38,503 bases of DNA, taken from positions 1 through 38,503 of the forward strand of contig JAAXOC010000015.1 in NCBI GenBank assembly GCA_014237145.1. The letters are read 5' to 3'. The stretch is from ANME-2 cluster archaeon. Its GTDB lineage: Archaea > Halobacteriota > Methanosarcinia > Methanosarcinales > Methanocomedenaceae. The notes under the pieces are model-generated. The model worked only from the letters and a program-made list of their open reading frames with translations. It had not been told where the DNA came from and ran no database searches. Numbering within the stretch: position 1 is the first letter of the stretch; every line of letters starts with the position of its first letter. Positions 7,399 to 14,630 of this stretch are shown piece by piece. The translations under genes and the position numbers were made by a program.

Positions 7399-7676
7399 CT
7401 AGTGTCGAGTCAACCTTCAAGTGTCAGATTATGAAGGGCATAGGGCACAATTCTAAAATCAAATTATTTCAATAATAATATTAGACGCAGATTTACACTG
7501 ATACATTCACTTCCGCGGGAAGTGAATGCCTGCTACGCCTTAAGGGCGTGCAGGTTACGCAGATGCAACCTTAAATCTGCGTAAATCAGTGTAAATCTGC
7601 GTCTTAAAAATAACTGGGAAATGGAACAGTGTCAGATAATATATCTAGCGATATTGTATGGTTGACTCGACACTAG
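7399..7676. mobile_element. MITE-like element with 17-bp terminal inverted repeats
   Basis: Perfect 17-base inverted repeats CTAGTGTCGAGTCAACC (7399-7415) and its complement (7660-7676) bound 278 bases with no gene. The outermost CTAG is itself a palindrome and could be a target duplication. Inside, a perfect 20-base inverted repeat (7483-7502 and 7585-7604, AGACGCAGATTTACACTGAT) flanks two smaller hairpins (TTCACTTCC-GCG-GGAAGTGAA, and CCTGC-ACGCC/GGCGT-GCAGG). This nested layout fits a non-autonomous element. It lies between the winged-helix fragment and Bro-N fragment F. Confidence 0.75.
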
Positions 7677-7680
7677 GGCC

Positions 7681-7910
7681 GTGGTAGACCTTTTTCTTTG
7701 ATACTATAGATGTCTTTCATCCGTCTTTAAGCCAGCTCAGGGTCTTCTATCTCCTGCACCCGTTCATAACCGACTTTAACGATCCATCCCTTGAACGGTT
7801 CGGCTTTTGGGGATGAGATGGACTAGATTATCTAAATGCTCCCTCTGTATTTTCACAATTCATTTTCTGCTTTCCACCTGCTGTATCTAAAGCAAGGGCA
7901 TGTACAATTT
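7681..7910 (-). pseudogene. Bro-N gene copy F: middle fragment
   Basis: The minus-strand reading gives GGKQKMNCENTEGAFR, a stop, then after a frameshift SIPSSKAEPFKGWIVKVGYE, RVQEIEDPELA, a stop in place of glutamine, and RRMKDIYSIKEKG. It aligns with residues about 55-145 of copy E. Both ends are missing. The left end meets the MITE-like element at 7676. Confidence 0.75.
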
Positions 7911-7914
7911 GTAC
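7902..7914. repeat. Palindrome at the Bro-N loop position in copy F
   Basis: GTACAA-T-TTGTAC, a perfect 13-base palindrome at the position equivalent to those of copies D and E. It has the same core (ACAA/TTGT) but different outer bases. The frame here is damaged. Confidence 0.5.
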
Positions 7915-7990
7915 CCACCCTTTGCAGCGATTTCTCAAAACAACACCATAACCTTTATTCTCCAATTCACCCTACTCTCCTCAAAAAGTC

Positions 7991-8344
7991 GTGATCCCAA
8001 TGCCTTCCCACAAACCCACCATTCTGCTGTTCAACCCAATGCCAGTAAAACACCAGGTAGCCATACTCAACAAGAAGACCACATCCCTCCAGGTCCCACT
8101 CTCCCTCCTTGCACTCGCCCGCATGGTGAAGCAAGACTTTAACATTAGCATTGTCAACGCCGTGACCGATCTAGATTATACCGGACAGATACCGGATGCC
8201 TGCCAGGACGCCCTGTGTTTTGCCGTCAGCAGCATGACCTGCTACCAGATCAGGGACGGCCTCAATGTCTGCGCAGCTGTCAGGGAGCAGTATCCGGACC
8301 TGCCTATCATCTGGGGCGGGTACCACCCATCCCCTCCTGCATAA
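7991..8344 (+). pseudogene. N-terminal B12-binding domain fragment (radical SAM type)
   Basis: An open frame of 117 codons (GTG at 7991 or ATG at 8000) reads like the N-terminal cobalamin-binding domain of B12-dependent radical SAM proteins. It has TILLFNPMPVKHQVAILNKK, PLSLLALARMVKQDFNISIV, and an end at YPDLPIIWGGYHPS. In complete proteins GGxHPT is followed by the rest of the Rossmann fold and a CxxxCxxC radical SAM domain. Here a stop follows within three codons and tbp begins 33 bases later. Probably a truncated gene; a free-standing small domain is possible. Confidence 0.5.
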
Positions 8345-8377
8345 GCTAAAAGTACCATTAAAAATAATTCTACGCTG

Positions 8378-8899
8378 ATGCTCAAAGTGGTAAATGTGGT
8401 TATCACTGCCGACCTTGGCATACTATTGGATCTGGCAGATATTGCAACAAAACTCGATGTACCATACAATCCAAGGAAATTTGACGGTGTAGTCTATAGG
8501 AAAGAGCGCCCAAGATCCACTACGATTTTTTTAAAGAACGGTAAAGTCATATGCAACCTGAAAAAAATCGAGGACATTAAGAAGTGGCAGCCTGTTTTTG
8601 AAAATATTCTAAAAATAGTTGACATTGAGCATGCTGGAATTGAGATTGAAGTACAGAATATCGTCACAACTGCAGACCTGGGAGGACCCCTTGATCTAAC
8701 ACACCTGACAGTACTGCTCGGACTTGAAAATGTTGAGTATCATCCCGAAAGTTTTGTCGGGCTTGTGTACCGTGTACCAAAATATAATGCCACGCTTATG
8801 ATATTCAGGACAGGCAAGGTCAATATTTTAGGCACAAAAAAACCGGGAGACGCAGAACATGCTTTCAATAAATTACGAAACATCATAAAAAACGATTAA
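8378..8899 (+). CDS. tbp: TATA-binding protein, divergent copy
   Basis: A 173-residue TBP made of two direct repeats (about residues 2-85 and 90-172). Each has the pattern N(V/I)V(I/T)TADLG, then a stirrup. The four DNA-intercalating phenylalanines of TBP are recognisable (RKFDGVVYR, TTIFLKNGK, ESFVGLVYR, LMIFRTGK). The usual proline in EQFPG is replaced (FDG, FVG). The first repeat is unusually basic, suggesting a specialised paralogue rather than the main TBP. It would recruit TFB and RNA polymerase at promoters. It lies 41 bases upstream of mtrE in the same direction. Additional TBPs are common in Methanosarcinales. Confidence 0.88.
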   Translation: MLKVVNVVITADLGILLDLADIATKLDVPYNPRKFDGVVYRKERPRSTTIFLKNGKVICNLKKIEDIKKWQPVFENILKIVDIEHAGIEIEVQNIVTTADLGGPLDLTHLTVLLGLENVEYHPESFVGLVYRVPKYNATLMIFRTGKVNILGTKKPGDAEHAFNKLRNIIKND

Positions 8900-8919
8900 A
8901 TTAGAAATGTATATCGGGA

Positions 8920-8936
8920 AGTTAGGTATTCTAACT
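8920..8936 (+). promoter_or_regulatory. Hairpin immediately before the mtrE start
   Basis: AGTTAG-GTATT-CTAACT forms a six-base-pair stem ending 4 bases before the mtrE ATG, where a ribosome-binding site would normally be. A TATA-like ATGTATAT (about 8907-8914) lies 27-34 bases before the ATG, compatible with a leaderless mtr transcript or with RNA-level control from the tbp transcript. Confidence 0.35.
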
Positions 8937-8940
8937 CTTC

Positions 8941-9825
8941 ATGCTCCAGATATTACTCCTGGGCAGTGCCCTTGCCGGGCTCCTTGCATTTTTGGCAGGT
9001 ATATTTGAGAACGAAGACTCTGATGCCGGTTCTGCCAGCAACCCAAACTCACAGGTACAACTGGCACCCCAGATTGAACACCTGCACAGGTATTACAACA
9101 AGGCCATAGCAGGCGAGCCCCCCCAGAATGCCCTATGGGCGGCACTGGCTGCAACAGTAGCTTACATTTTATATACACGCATAGGACTAGACCCGGTACC
9201 AGGAGTTATTCTCGGTGCCGTGGTCGGAGCGCTCATTGCAGCAATGTTACAGGGAATGTACGGCAGTCTTGCCCACATATCCCGCATCGCCAGCATGAAG
9301 AACTTCAAGCAAATGCTCTACTGGGACTGCCTGCTCTCTCCCCTGCCCCTTTCTATGGCATATACCTTCCTCACCGCCCTGTGCCTGACCCTGCTGTCCT
9401 TCGTCATCCACGGTCTGCTTGGCAGCCCCTTCCCTGTCCCTCTCATAGCCATGTTCCTCGGGTTCACCCTTGGTGCCATCGCATCTTCAACCGGCGATGT
9501 TCATTACGGGGCAGAGCGGCTGTACCAGCACTACAAGTTCGGGTCAGGCATTGCCATATCCAAGCAGGGGGACATTGATATAAAAGGTGAATACGGCTAC
9601 CGCAACTCTGTGGACACGCCCTACTTTACCCTGCGCTTCGGCGGACCTGTGACAGGACTTACCTTCGGGCTGCTCATATTCATTGACGCCCTCTCCAGGA
9701 TATCCGGCAGTGTGTGGACTTCCGTCATCCTTGAATTTTTAATAATCGCACTCATACTTATCGTCATAATCTTTCTTGAAAAATACACGCGGGACCGCTA
9801 CGGTCCCTTTGAGGAGGGGAAATAA
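8941..9825 (+). CDS. mtrE: Tetrahydromethanopterin S-methyltransferase subunit E
   Basis: A 294-residue membrane subunit of the Na+-translocating Mtr complex, which transfers methyl from methyl-H4MPT to coenzyme M. The family signature lies near the N-terminus (NPNSQVQLAPQIEHLHRYYN, then KAIAGEPPQNALW). About six membrane spans follow, with a long soluble loop (SSTGDVHYGAERLYQHYKFG). Length is as expected. It is the first gene of the mtrEDCBAFGH operon; mtrD starts on the base after its stop, with GAGGAGGGG as ribosome-binding site inside the end of mtrE. Confidence 0.97.
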   Translation: MLQILLLGSALAGLLAFLAGIFENEDSDAGSASNPNSQVQLAPQIEHLHRYYNKAIAGEPPQNALWAALAATVAYILYTRIGLDPVPGVILGAVVGALIAAMLQGMYGSLAHISRIASMKNFKQMLYWDCLLSPLPLSMAYTFLTALCLTLLSFVIHGLLGSPFPVPLIAMFLGFTLGAIASSTGDVHYGAERLYQHYKFGSGIAISKQGDIDIKGEYGYRNSVDTPYFTLRFGGPVTGLTFGLLIFIDALSRISGSVWTSVILEFLIIALILIVIIFLEKYTRDRYGPFEEGK

Positions 9826-10554
9826 ATGGACCCTTTCTCTTTAATGTTATTCATAATCGCAGGCGGCGTGCTGGTAGGTGTATGCGTACATTTCATCCCT
9901 GCCAGTGCAGTGGGTGCCATGTCCGCATCCACAGGTATTGCCACAGGCCCTTCCATGCTCTCATTCGGCGCAGGACTTACCGGCATCCTGTCAGCGTCCT
10001 TTGCCCTTGATTCGGGTCCGGTTGCAATGCTGGCCTCAGGAGCTGCCGGTTCGGCACTGATGATAGTCCTGACCATACTGGGCGGCAACCTGGTGAATGC
10101 CTTTGGCACAGGCGTACCCCCTGTCTCAGGCCAGACCGCCAGCGGGCAGTCACTGCTTGGCAGCAGCACAAAAGACGTGATCACAGGATGGGAACAGAAA
10201 CCCTTTGTTACTCCAGGCACAGACGGCCACGGCATGCCCGCACAAACTGCAATAAGCGGCATCATTGGCGGAATATTGGGAGGAGTAGGAGGTGCCATGG
10301 TGTTCCTGGGAGTACATTTCCTGATCGTACCAATAAGCCAGGAAACAGCAGCTTTTTCCGGGATGGTAGCAGCAGGCATATTCCTCATAAACTGCGTACT
10401 GCCTGCATATACCCTTGTGGGAAAGACCGAAGGCATGTTCGACAGGAAGATGCTGACAATCCCAAAAACATTCCTGTCATGCCTTATCGTCAGCACATTC
10501 CTTGCACTAATAATATACTCGGTATCAACATATGCATCAATGGGGGCGGTCTGA
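9826..10554 (+). CDS. mtrD: Tetrahydromethanopterin S-methyltransferase subunit D
   Basis: A 242-residue hydrophobic subunit of Mtr, thought to form the Na+-conducting membrane part with MtrC and MtrE. It begins MDPFSLMLFIIAGGVLVGVC and has about six spans. Conserved small-residue stretches are visible (GAMSASTGIATGPSMLSFGA, SASFALDSGPVAMLASGAAG). It starts directly after mtrE and ends directly before mtrC with no spacer on either side, indicating strict translational coupling. Confidence 0.96.
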   Translation: MDPFSLMLFIIAGGVLVGVCVHFIPASAVGAMSASTGIATGPSMLSFGAGLTGILSASFALDSGPVAMLASGAAGSALMIVLTILGGNLVNAFGTGVPPVSGQTASGQSLLGSSTKDVITGWEQKPFVTPGTDGHGMPAQTAISGIIGGILGGVGGAMVFLGVHFLIVPISQETAAFSGMVAAGIFLINCVLPAYTLVGKTEGMFDRKMLTIPKTFLSCLIVSTFLALIIYSVSTYASMGAV

Positions 10555-11307
10555 ATGAGTACGGAAACCCCTGGAACATCGGGTGGTCCTCACATCCAGT
10601 CCCACAAATTATTCATAGTTTCAATGATCACAGGACTGGCAGCCATCTTCCTTCAAGGATATACGGGTACCTATGTCTTTATTTTAATTCCACTTATCTG
10701 GCCTGCGTTCATAGGCAGCGCCAACGGCGTGCGCAGCCTGGCAAGCTACGGCCTGGGCACTGGCACCTCGTCCATAGGGTACTGGGGAACGGCGGTAGGT
10801 GCAACAGCCGTATATACCGGAATGCTGCTGGGAATGAATCCTATAGTTGAGATTGCCATAGCCCTGGCAGGCGGTGCCATCACAGGCATCTGTGCCCAGA
10901 AGATCATCAAGATGAGAATCCCAGTAATGATAAGGGAAAGCGCCATACTGGCAGCATCCACAGCCGTGATAATCAGGTTTCTTGCAGGACTGTTCCCTGA
11001 ACAGGTGACCCTGTTATACCCGCTGTTGTATATTGCCGTGACCCTGGCTGTCCTGCACCCGTACAACGGCAGCATGGGAGCCGGTGAGAACCAGCGCAGA
11101 ACACTATGGCTGTCGGGTGTGGAAGCATCCATGACCACAGCAGTATTCGGACTTGTACTGCTGCTCATGGCCCCTTCCCCGACAAATGCCGGGATAATTC
11201 TGGTAAGTGCCCTGGGATTTGCAATATGTATCAGGGGCTGGTACCGCATGGTGAAAAATGAAATATATGGAATGTCATGGACAGGTTTCCCGCCTGCCGA
11301 ACATTGA
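10555..11307 (+). CDS. mtrC: Tetrahydromethanopterin S-methyltransferase subunit C
   Basis: A 250-residue integral membrane subunit of Mtr with about seven spans (SMITGLAAIFLQGYTGTYVF near the N-terminus) and a conserved region LASYGLGTGTSSIGYWGTA. The C-terminus is soluble (RGWYRMVKNEIYGMSWTGFP). ATG follows the mtrD stop without a gap. A 9-base spacer containing GAGGTG separates it from mtrB. Confidence 0.96.
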   Translation: MSTETPGTSGGPHIQSHKLFIVSMITGLAAIFLQGYTGTYVFILIPLIWPAFIGSANGVRSLASYGLGTGTSSIGYWGTAVGATAVYTGMLLGMNPIVEIAIALAGGAITGICAQKIIKMRIPVMIRESAILAASTAVIIRFLAGLFPEQVTLLYPLLYIAVTLAVLHPYNGSMGAGENQRRTLWLSGVEASMTTAVFGLVLLLMAPSPTNAGIILVSALGFAICIRGWYRMVKNEIYGMSWTGFPPAEH

Positions 11308-11316
11308 GGTGCCAGA

Positions 11317-11625
11317 ATGTATGCTATAATAGACCAGGATGAAAAGATTGCCCTTGACCCATATAACGGCATCATTGCCCAAATGGACGAAGAGCATGTG
11401 CTGGCTAATCTAGCTGTCGTATCTGACCGGATAGATGCTCTGGAAGAGGTTGCCAGAGACCTTATGCTCTCTCTTGACCCCAATACCACACCCCTAATCT
11501 CTTACCCCAACCGGGAAGGCATATACCTGAATCTGGGCAAGATCACCAACCTTGTATACGGCCTTATCCTTGGACTGCTCATCAGTGCCATTGCTCTTTA
11601 TATCCTCTATGGGGGTGACCTGTGA
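11317..11625 (+). CDS. mtrB: Tetrahydromethanopterin S-methyltransferase subunit B
   Basis: A 102-residue Mtr subunit: a soluble N-terminal part beginning MYAIIDQDEKIALDPYNGII, a coiled segment (VLANLAVVSDRIDALEEVA), and a single C-terminal span (LVYGLILGLLISAIALYILY). Length is normal for the family. It precedes mtrA with a one-base stop/start overlap (TGATG at 11623-11627). Confidence 0.95.
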   Translation: MYAIIDQDEKIALDPYNGIIAQMDEEHVLANLAVVSDRIDALEEVARDLMLSLDPNTTPLISYPNREGIYLNLGKITNLVYGLILGLLISAIALYILYGGDL

Positions 11626-12323
11626 TGGGTTCCACTGTACCCAACTGGCCCCCTGTCTCTGGTGAATACATAGCAGGTGACCCTGAATCTCAAGCAGCAG
11701 TTATCACCCTTGCCAGTGAACTGGACAAGGAACGCCTGACACAGCACTGCGCCCTGGTTGGTTCCATGAAGACCGAGAACATCGGTATAGAGAAAGTGGT
11801 GGCCAATATTGTTTCCAACACCAATATACGGTACCTGCTGGTATGCGGCGCAGAGGTTCACGGCCACCTGTCAGGGGATGCCGTTATGGCAATGCACCGC
11901 AGCGGCATTGATGAAGAGGGGCGCATTATCGAGGCAAAGGGCGCAATTCCATATATTACCAATATTGATATCGATACCATCAATATCTGGCGCAGCCAGG
12001 TGGAGGTAATCGACCTGATAAACGTGGAGGATATGGACCGTATCGTGCAGGCATTAGACGACCTGGCTCCCACAGATGAGTTCGAAGGTGAGCCGCTACT
12101 GATATCCTTTGGCGGCGCCGGTGAGACTGTTGAGGAAGGTATAACTGTCATGTCCCCGGAACTGGTCTCGCTGGAGGCCAGGATAAGGACCATAGAATCA
12201 GATGTCAAGGACCTGGGCAAGGTACAGAAGATCATGTCTGGCATGTATTCGGGGATGTTCCAGGGTTTTGTCATAGGTTTTGTGATAACGGTCATATTAT
12301 TATTGTTGAGGCGCTTGATATGA
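11625..12323 (+). CDS. mtrA: Tetrahydromethanopterin S-methyltransferase subunit A (corrinoid carrier)
   Basis: A 232-residue corrinoid-binding subunit; its cobamide accepts the methyl group from MtrH and passes it to coenzyme M, a step coupled to Na+ export. The cobalt-ligand histidine lies in CGAEVHGHLSG (His81 by homology, in GHLSG). A soluble Rossmann-like domain is followed by a coiled segment (LEARIRTIESDVKDLGKVQK) and one C-terminal span (GFVIGFVITVILLLL). A GTG at 11622 is in frame, but the ATG at 11625 is preferred: it forms TGATG with the mtrB stop and has GGGGGTG upstream. Confidence 0.96.
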   Translation: MGSTVPNWPPVSGEYIAGDPESQAAVITLASELDKERLTQHCALVGSMKTENIGIEKVVANIVSNTNIRYLLVCGAEVHGHLSGDAVMAMHRSGIDEEGRIIEAKGAIPYITNIDIDTINIWRSQVEVIDLINVEDMDRIVQALDDLAPTDEFEGEPLLISFGGAGETVEEGITVMSPELVSLEARIRTIESDVKDLGKVQKIMSGMYSGMFQGFVIGFVITVILLLLRRLI

Positions 12324-12535
12324 AGGAGAAACAGACCATACCAGCTATCGGTATTCCGAATACCAGGGAGATCGACAGGATGGTTAAGGACATGGGGCGC
12401 AGGGTCATGATCATAGGCCGGGACCAGCGCACCTTTGCCGGGGTGGGCCATCCCGCTGCCAGGCTGCACCTTGTTGTGGGGCTCATGATTGGATTGCTGC
12501 TGTTGCTTTTGGGAGTGATCGGATATGGATTATGA
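12320..12535 (+). CDS. mtrF: Tetrahydromethanopterin S-methyltransferase subunit F
   Basis: A 71-residue subunit with a short soluble part similar to the MtrA-related MtrF segment (IPNTREIDRMVKDMGRRVMI, IGRDQRTFAGVGHPAAR) and one C-terminal span (LVVGLMIGLLLLLLGVIGYG). Its ATG overlaps the mtrA stop by four bases (ATGA), and its end overlaps mtrG by 11 bases. Confidence 0.92.
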   Translation: MKEKQTIPAIGIPNTREIDRMVKDMGRRVMIIGRDQRTFAGVGHPAARLHLVVGLMIGLLLLLLGVIGYGL

Positions 12536-12689
12536 CACATTGATGGAGCGGCTGGATAAGATCGAGAACACTGTTGAATTCTCATCCGGCGAGATACTAC
12601 AGCATAGGGGGACCATGATCGGCAGGTGGATTGGCATCCTTTACGGTATGGTGGCGGCACTGTTACTGGTCAACCTGCTGGGGATTTAG
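12525..12689 (+). CDS. mtrG: Tetrahydromethanopterin S-methyltransferase subunit G
   Basis: A 54-residue subunit, easily missed because of its size. It reads MDYDTLMERLDKIENTVEF, then SSGEILQHRGTMIGRWIGIL, then a hydrophobic end (YGMVAALLLVNLLGI). The LDKIE...VEF and IGR-IGILYG elements are diagnostic for MtrG, whose single span anchors it in the Mtr complex. Its start overlaps the mtrF stop by 11 bases; a second ATG at 12543 would remove six residues. Its presence completes the eight-subunit operon. Confidence 0.93.
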   Translation: MDYDTLMERLDKIENTVEFSSGEILQHRGTMIGRWIGILYGMVAALLLVNLLGI

Positions 12690-12711
12690 GTTTGAGGATA
12701 TAGGTGATATT

Positions 12712-13632
12712 ATGTTCAAGTATGCAAGGGAGCAGAAGGTAATCGAGATAGGCAGCGTGAAGATAGGGGGCAATGTGGGTGAGAATCCCACGGTATTGGT
12801 ACCTACCATCTTCTATGATGGTCATAACATAGTGGACGTTGGGCATAACACCTTTGATGAGAAGAAGGCCGAAGCGAAGATCCGTGAAGTGGAGGAGGCA
12901 GGAGATAAGCACCACATACCTTACATCTTCCAGGTTGTGGGTCTGACCCCTGAGCTTATGGTCAAGGGGCTGGACTTTGTGGCCGACCATACCGATGCGC
13001 CCCTGATCATAGATTCTGCTGACCTTGAGTCAAGGATAGTGGGCCTGGACCATGTATCAGGGAACGGCTATGCCAGCCGTACTATGTACAATGCCATCAA
13101 CATGATGATCGATGAGCAAGAAATTGCAGCACTTACCCGCTCAAAGATAGAGGCCACTGTCATACTGGGATTCAATATGCAGGACCCGTCGGTGAAGGCA
13201 CGGACGGCTCTGCTGGAGGACGGCGGCGGTTTTGTGGATAAGGGGCTTTTGACCATTGCAAAGGAATGCGGGTTTGAGAAGATACTCTATGACCCCGGAG
13301 TGCAGCCCTTTGGTCAGGGCGCAGGTTCTTCATTCAGGCTCCTGTCTGTGGTCAAGGCACTGTACGGCCTGCCCACTGGTGTGGGTGCCCACAATATCCC
13401 AAGTTCATGGGCCTGGCTTCACAAGAATGCTGAAAAAGAGTACCGCAGGATAGCCGATATCTCGGCCAATACCATTGGAATTACAGCTGGCGCCAACTCG
13501 CTGTTCATAGGGCCGGTGGAGAACGCTAAATATGCGGCGCCTGCCGTTGCCATGACAGATATCCTGATGGCAGACTCATTGCAGGATTTTGGCATAGAGC
13601 ATGCAGAGGACCACCCATACGAACTGGCGTGA
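12712..13632 (+). CDS. mtrH: Tetrahydromethanopterin S-methyltransferase subunit H
   Basis: A 306-residue cytoplasmic methyltransferase with a TIM-barrel fold that moves the methyl group from N5-methyl-H4MPT to the cobamide on MtrA. It starts MFKYAREQKVIEIGSVKIGG, continues with PTVLVPTIFYDGHNIVDVG, and has barrel motifs such as LIIDSADLESRIVG and YDPGVQPFGQGAGSSFR. The open frame extends 27 codons upstream into mtrG. The ATG at 12712 is chosen because AGGTGAT precedes it and the protein start fits the family. Confidence 0.96.
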   Translation: MFKYAREQKVIEIGSVKIGGNVGENPTVLVPTIFYDGHNIVDVGHNTFDEKKAEAKIREVEEAGDKHHIPYIFQVVGLTPELMVKGLDFVADHTDAPLIIDSADLESRIVGLDHVSGNGYASRTMYNAINMMIDEQEIAALTRSKIEATVILGFNMQDPSVKARTALLEDGGGFVDKGLLTIAKECGFEKILYDPGVQPFGQGAGSSFRLLSVVKALYGLPTGVGAHNIPSSWAWLHKNAEKEYRRIADISANTIGITAGANSLFIGPVENAKYAAPAVAMTDILMADSLQDFGIEHAEDHPYELA

Positions 13633-13641
13633 GGTCTGGAT

Positions 13642-14628
13642 ATGGTACACTTTGGTATTGAGTTTTTGGCAAATGAAACTGCAGATACACTGGCAGATAT
13701 GATACGTTTCTCTGAGGAGAACGGCATTGAATATGCCTGGATCACTGACCACTACAACAACCGTGACTCGTTCTCGCTGCTCACATACATCGCGGCAAGG
13801 ACCACATCCATTAAACTGGGGACAGGTGTTACGAATCCATACACACGGACAGCCCCGCAACTGGCCTCAGCCATTGCCACTGTGGACGAGACTTCGGGGG
13901 GCAGGGCTGTGTTCGGTATTGGCCCTGGCGATAAGATGACATTTGAGAACCTGGGTGTTAAGTGGACTAAGCCCTTGCAGACCGTCAGGGAGACTGTGGA
14001 AGTGGTGAGGCGGCTTACGTTGGGTGAACCCGTTTCATTTGACGGTAATGTTATCTCGATAAAAAAGGCCAAGCTCGATCTCGGCAGCCGTTCAGTCCCT
14101 GTATATATCGGTGCCCAGGGTCCTGGAATGCTTAGGCTTGCGGGCGAGATAGGGGACGGCGCGCTGGTGAATGCCTCCCATCCCAGGGATTTTGAATTCG
14201 CAGTTAAGTTGCTGAAGGAAGGGGCGGCTGGCCGGGACTTCTCACAGTTCGATGTAGGGGCGTATACGAGTTTTTCAGTGGCTGGGAACAAGGATGAAGC
14301 CGTAGCTGCTGCCAGGCCTGTGGTAGCATTCATCACGGCGGGCTCGCCGCCCGATGTGATAAAGCGACACGACATACCAGAGGAAGATTATTCAAGACTC
14401 ACATCGGCTTTTAAAGACGGGTTCAAACAGGCGGTCAGGGCCGTGACAGATGATATGATCTCAGCCTTTTCCATCTGCGGTACTCCTGATGACTGTATCG
14501 GGCAGATACATGACCTGACAGGTGCGGGAGTAACGCAGGTTATCCCTGGCTCTCCCCTGGGTCCTGACAAGAAAAAATCCATTCAATTGATCGGTAAGGA
14601 AATAATCCCTGAATTTAAGGAAGAATAA
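13642..14628 (+). CDS. mer: F420-dependent 5,10-methylene-tetrahydromethanopterin reductase
   Basis: A 328-residue luciferase-like TIM-barrel enzyme that interconverts methylene-H4MPT and methyl-H4MPT using F420H2, the step next to Mtr in methanogenesis or reverse methanogenesis. Features: FGIEFLANETADTLADMIRF at the start, ITDHYNNRDSF, GTGVTNPYTRTAPQLASAIA (F420-binding region), FGIGPGDKM, and VPVYIGAQGPGMLRLAGEIG. A GAGGTC element lies 6 bases before the ATG. It follows mtrH after 9 bases, so Mer and Mtr are probably co-expressed. Confidence 0.96.
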   Translation: MVHFGIEFLANETADTLADMIRFSEENGIEYAWITDHYNNRDSFSLLTYIAARTTSIKLGTGVTNPYTRTAPQLASAIATVDETSGGRAVFGIGPGDKMTFENLGVKWTKPLQTVRETVEVVRRLTLGEPVSFDGNVISIKKAKLDLGSRSVPVYIGAQGPGMLRLAGEIGDGALVNASHPRDFEFAVKLLKEGAAGRDFSQFDVGAYTSFSVAGNKDEAVAAARPVVAFITAGSPPDVIKRHDIPEEDYSRLTSAFKDGFKQAVRAVTDDMISAFSICGTPDDCIGQIHDLTGAGVTQVIPGSPLGPDKKKSIQLIGKEIIPEFKEE

Positions 14629-14630
14629 AT

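Noticed and set aside
9798-11489. Long minus-strand open frames opposite mtrD and mtrC (232 and 247 codons)
   Set aside because: Low-complexity Ser/Pro/Ala/Ile readings antisense to well-conserved mtr genes; no family features.
12631-12711. Longer mtrH start
   Set aside because: The extra 27 codons overlap mtrG and read as an unrelated aromatic peptide; the ATG at 12712 has a ribosome-binding site and fits MtrH.
13752-14375. Minus-strand open frame of 207 codons opposite mer
   Set aside because: Antisense shadow of a confidently identified gene; composition not protein-like.
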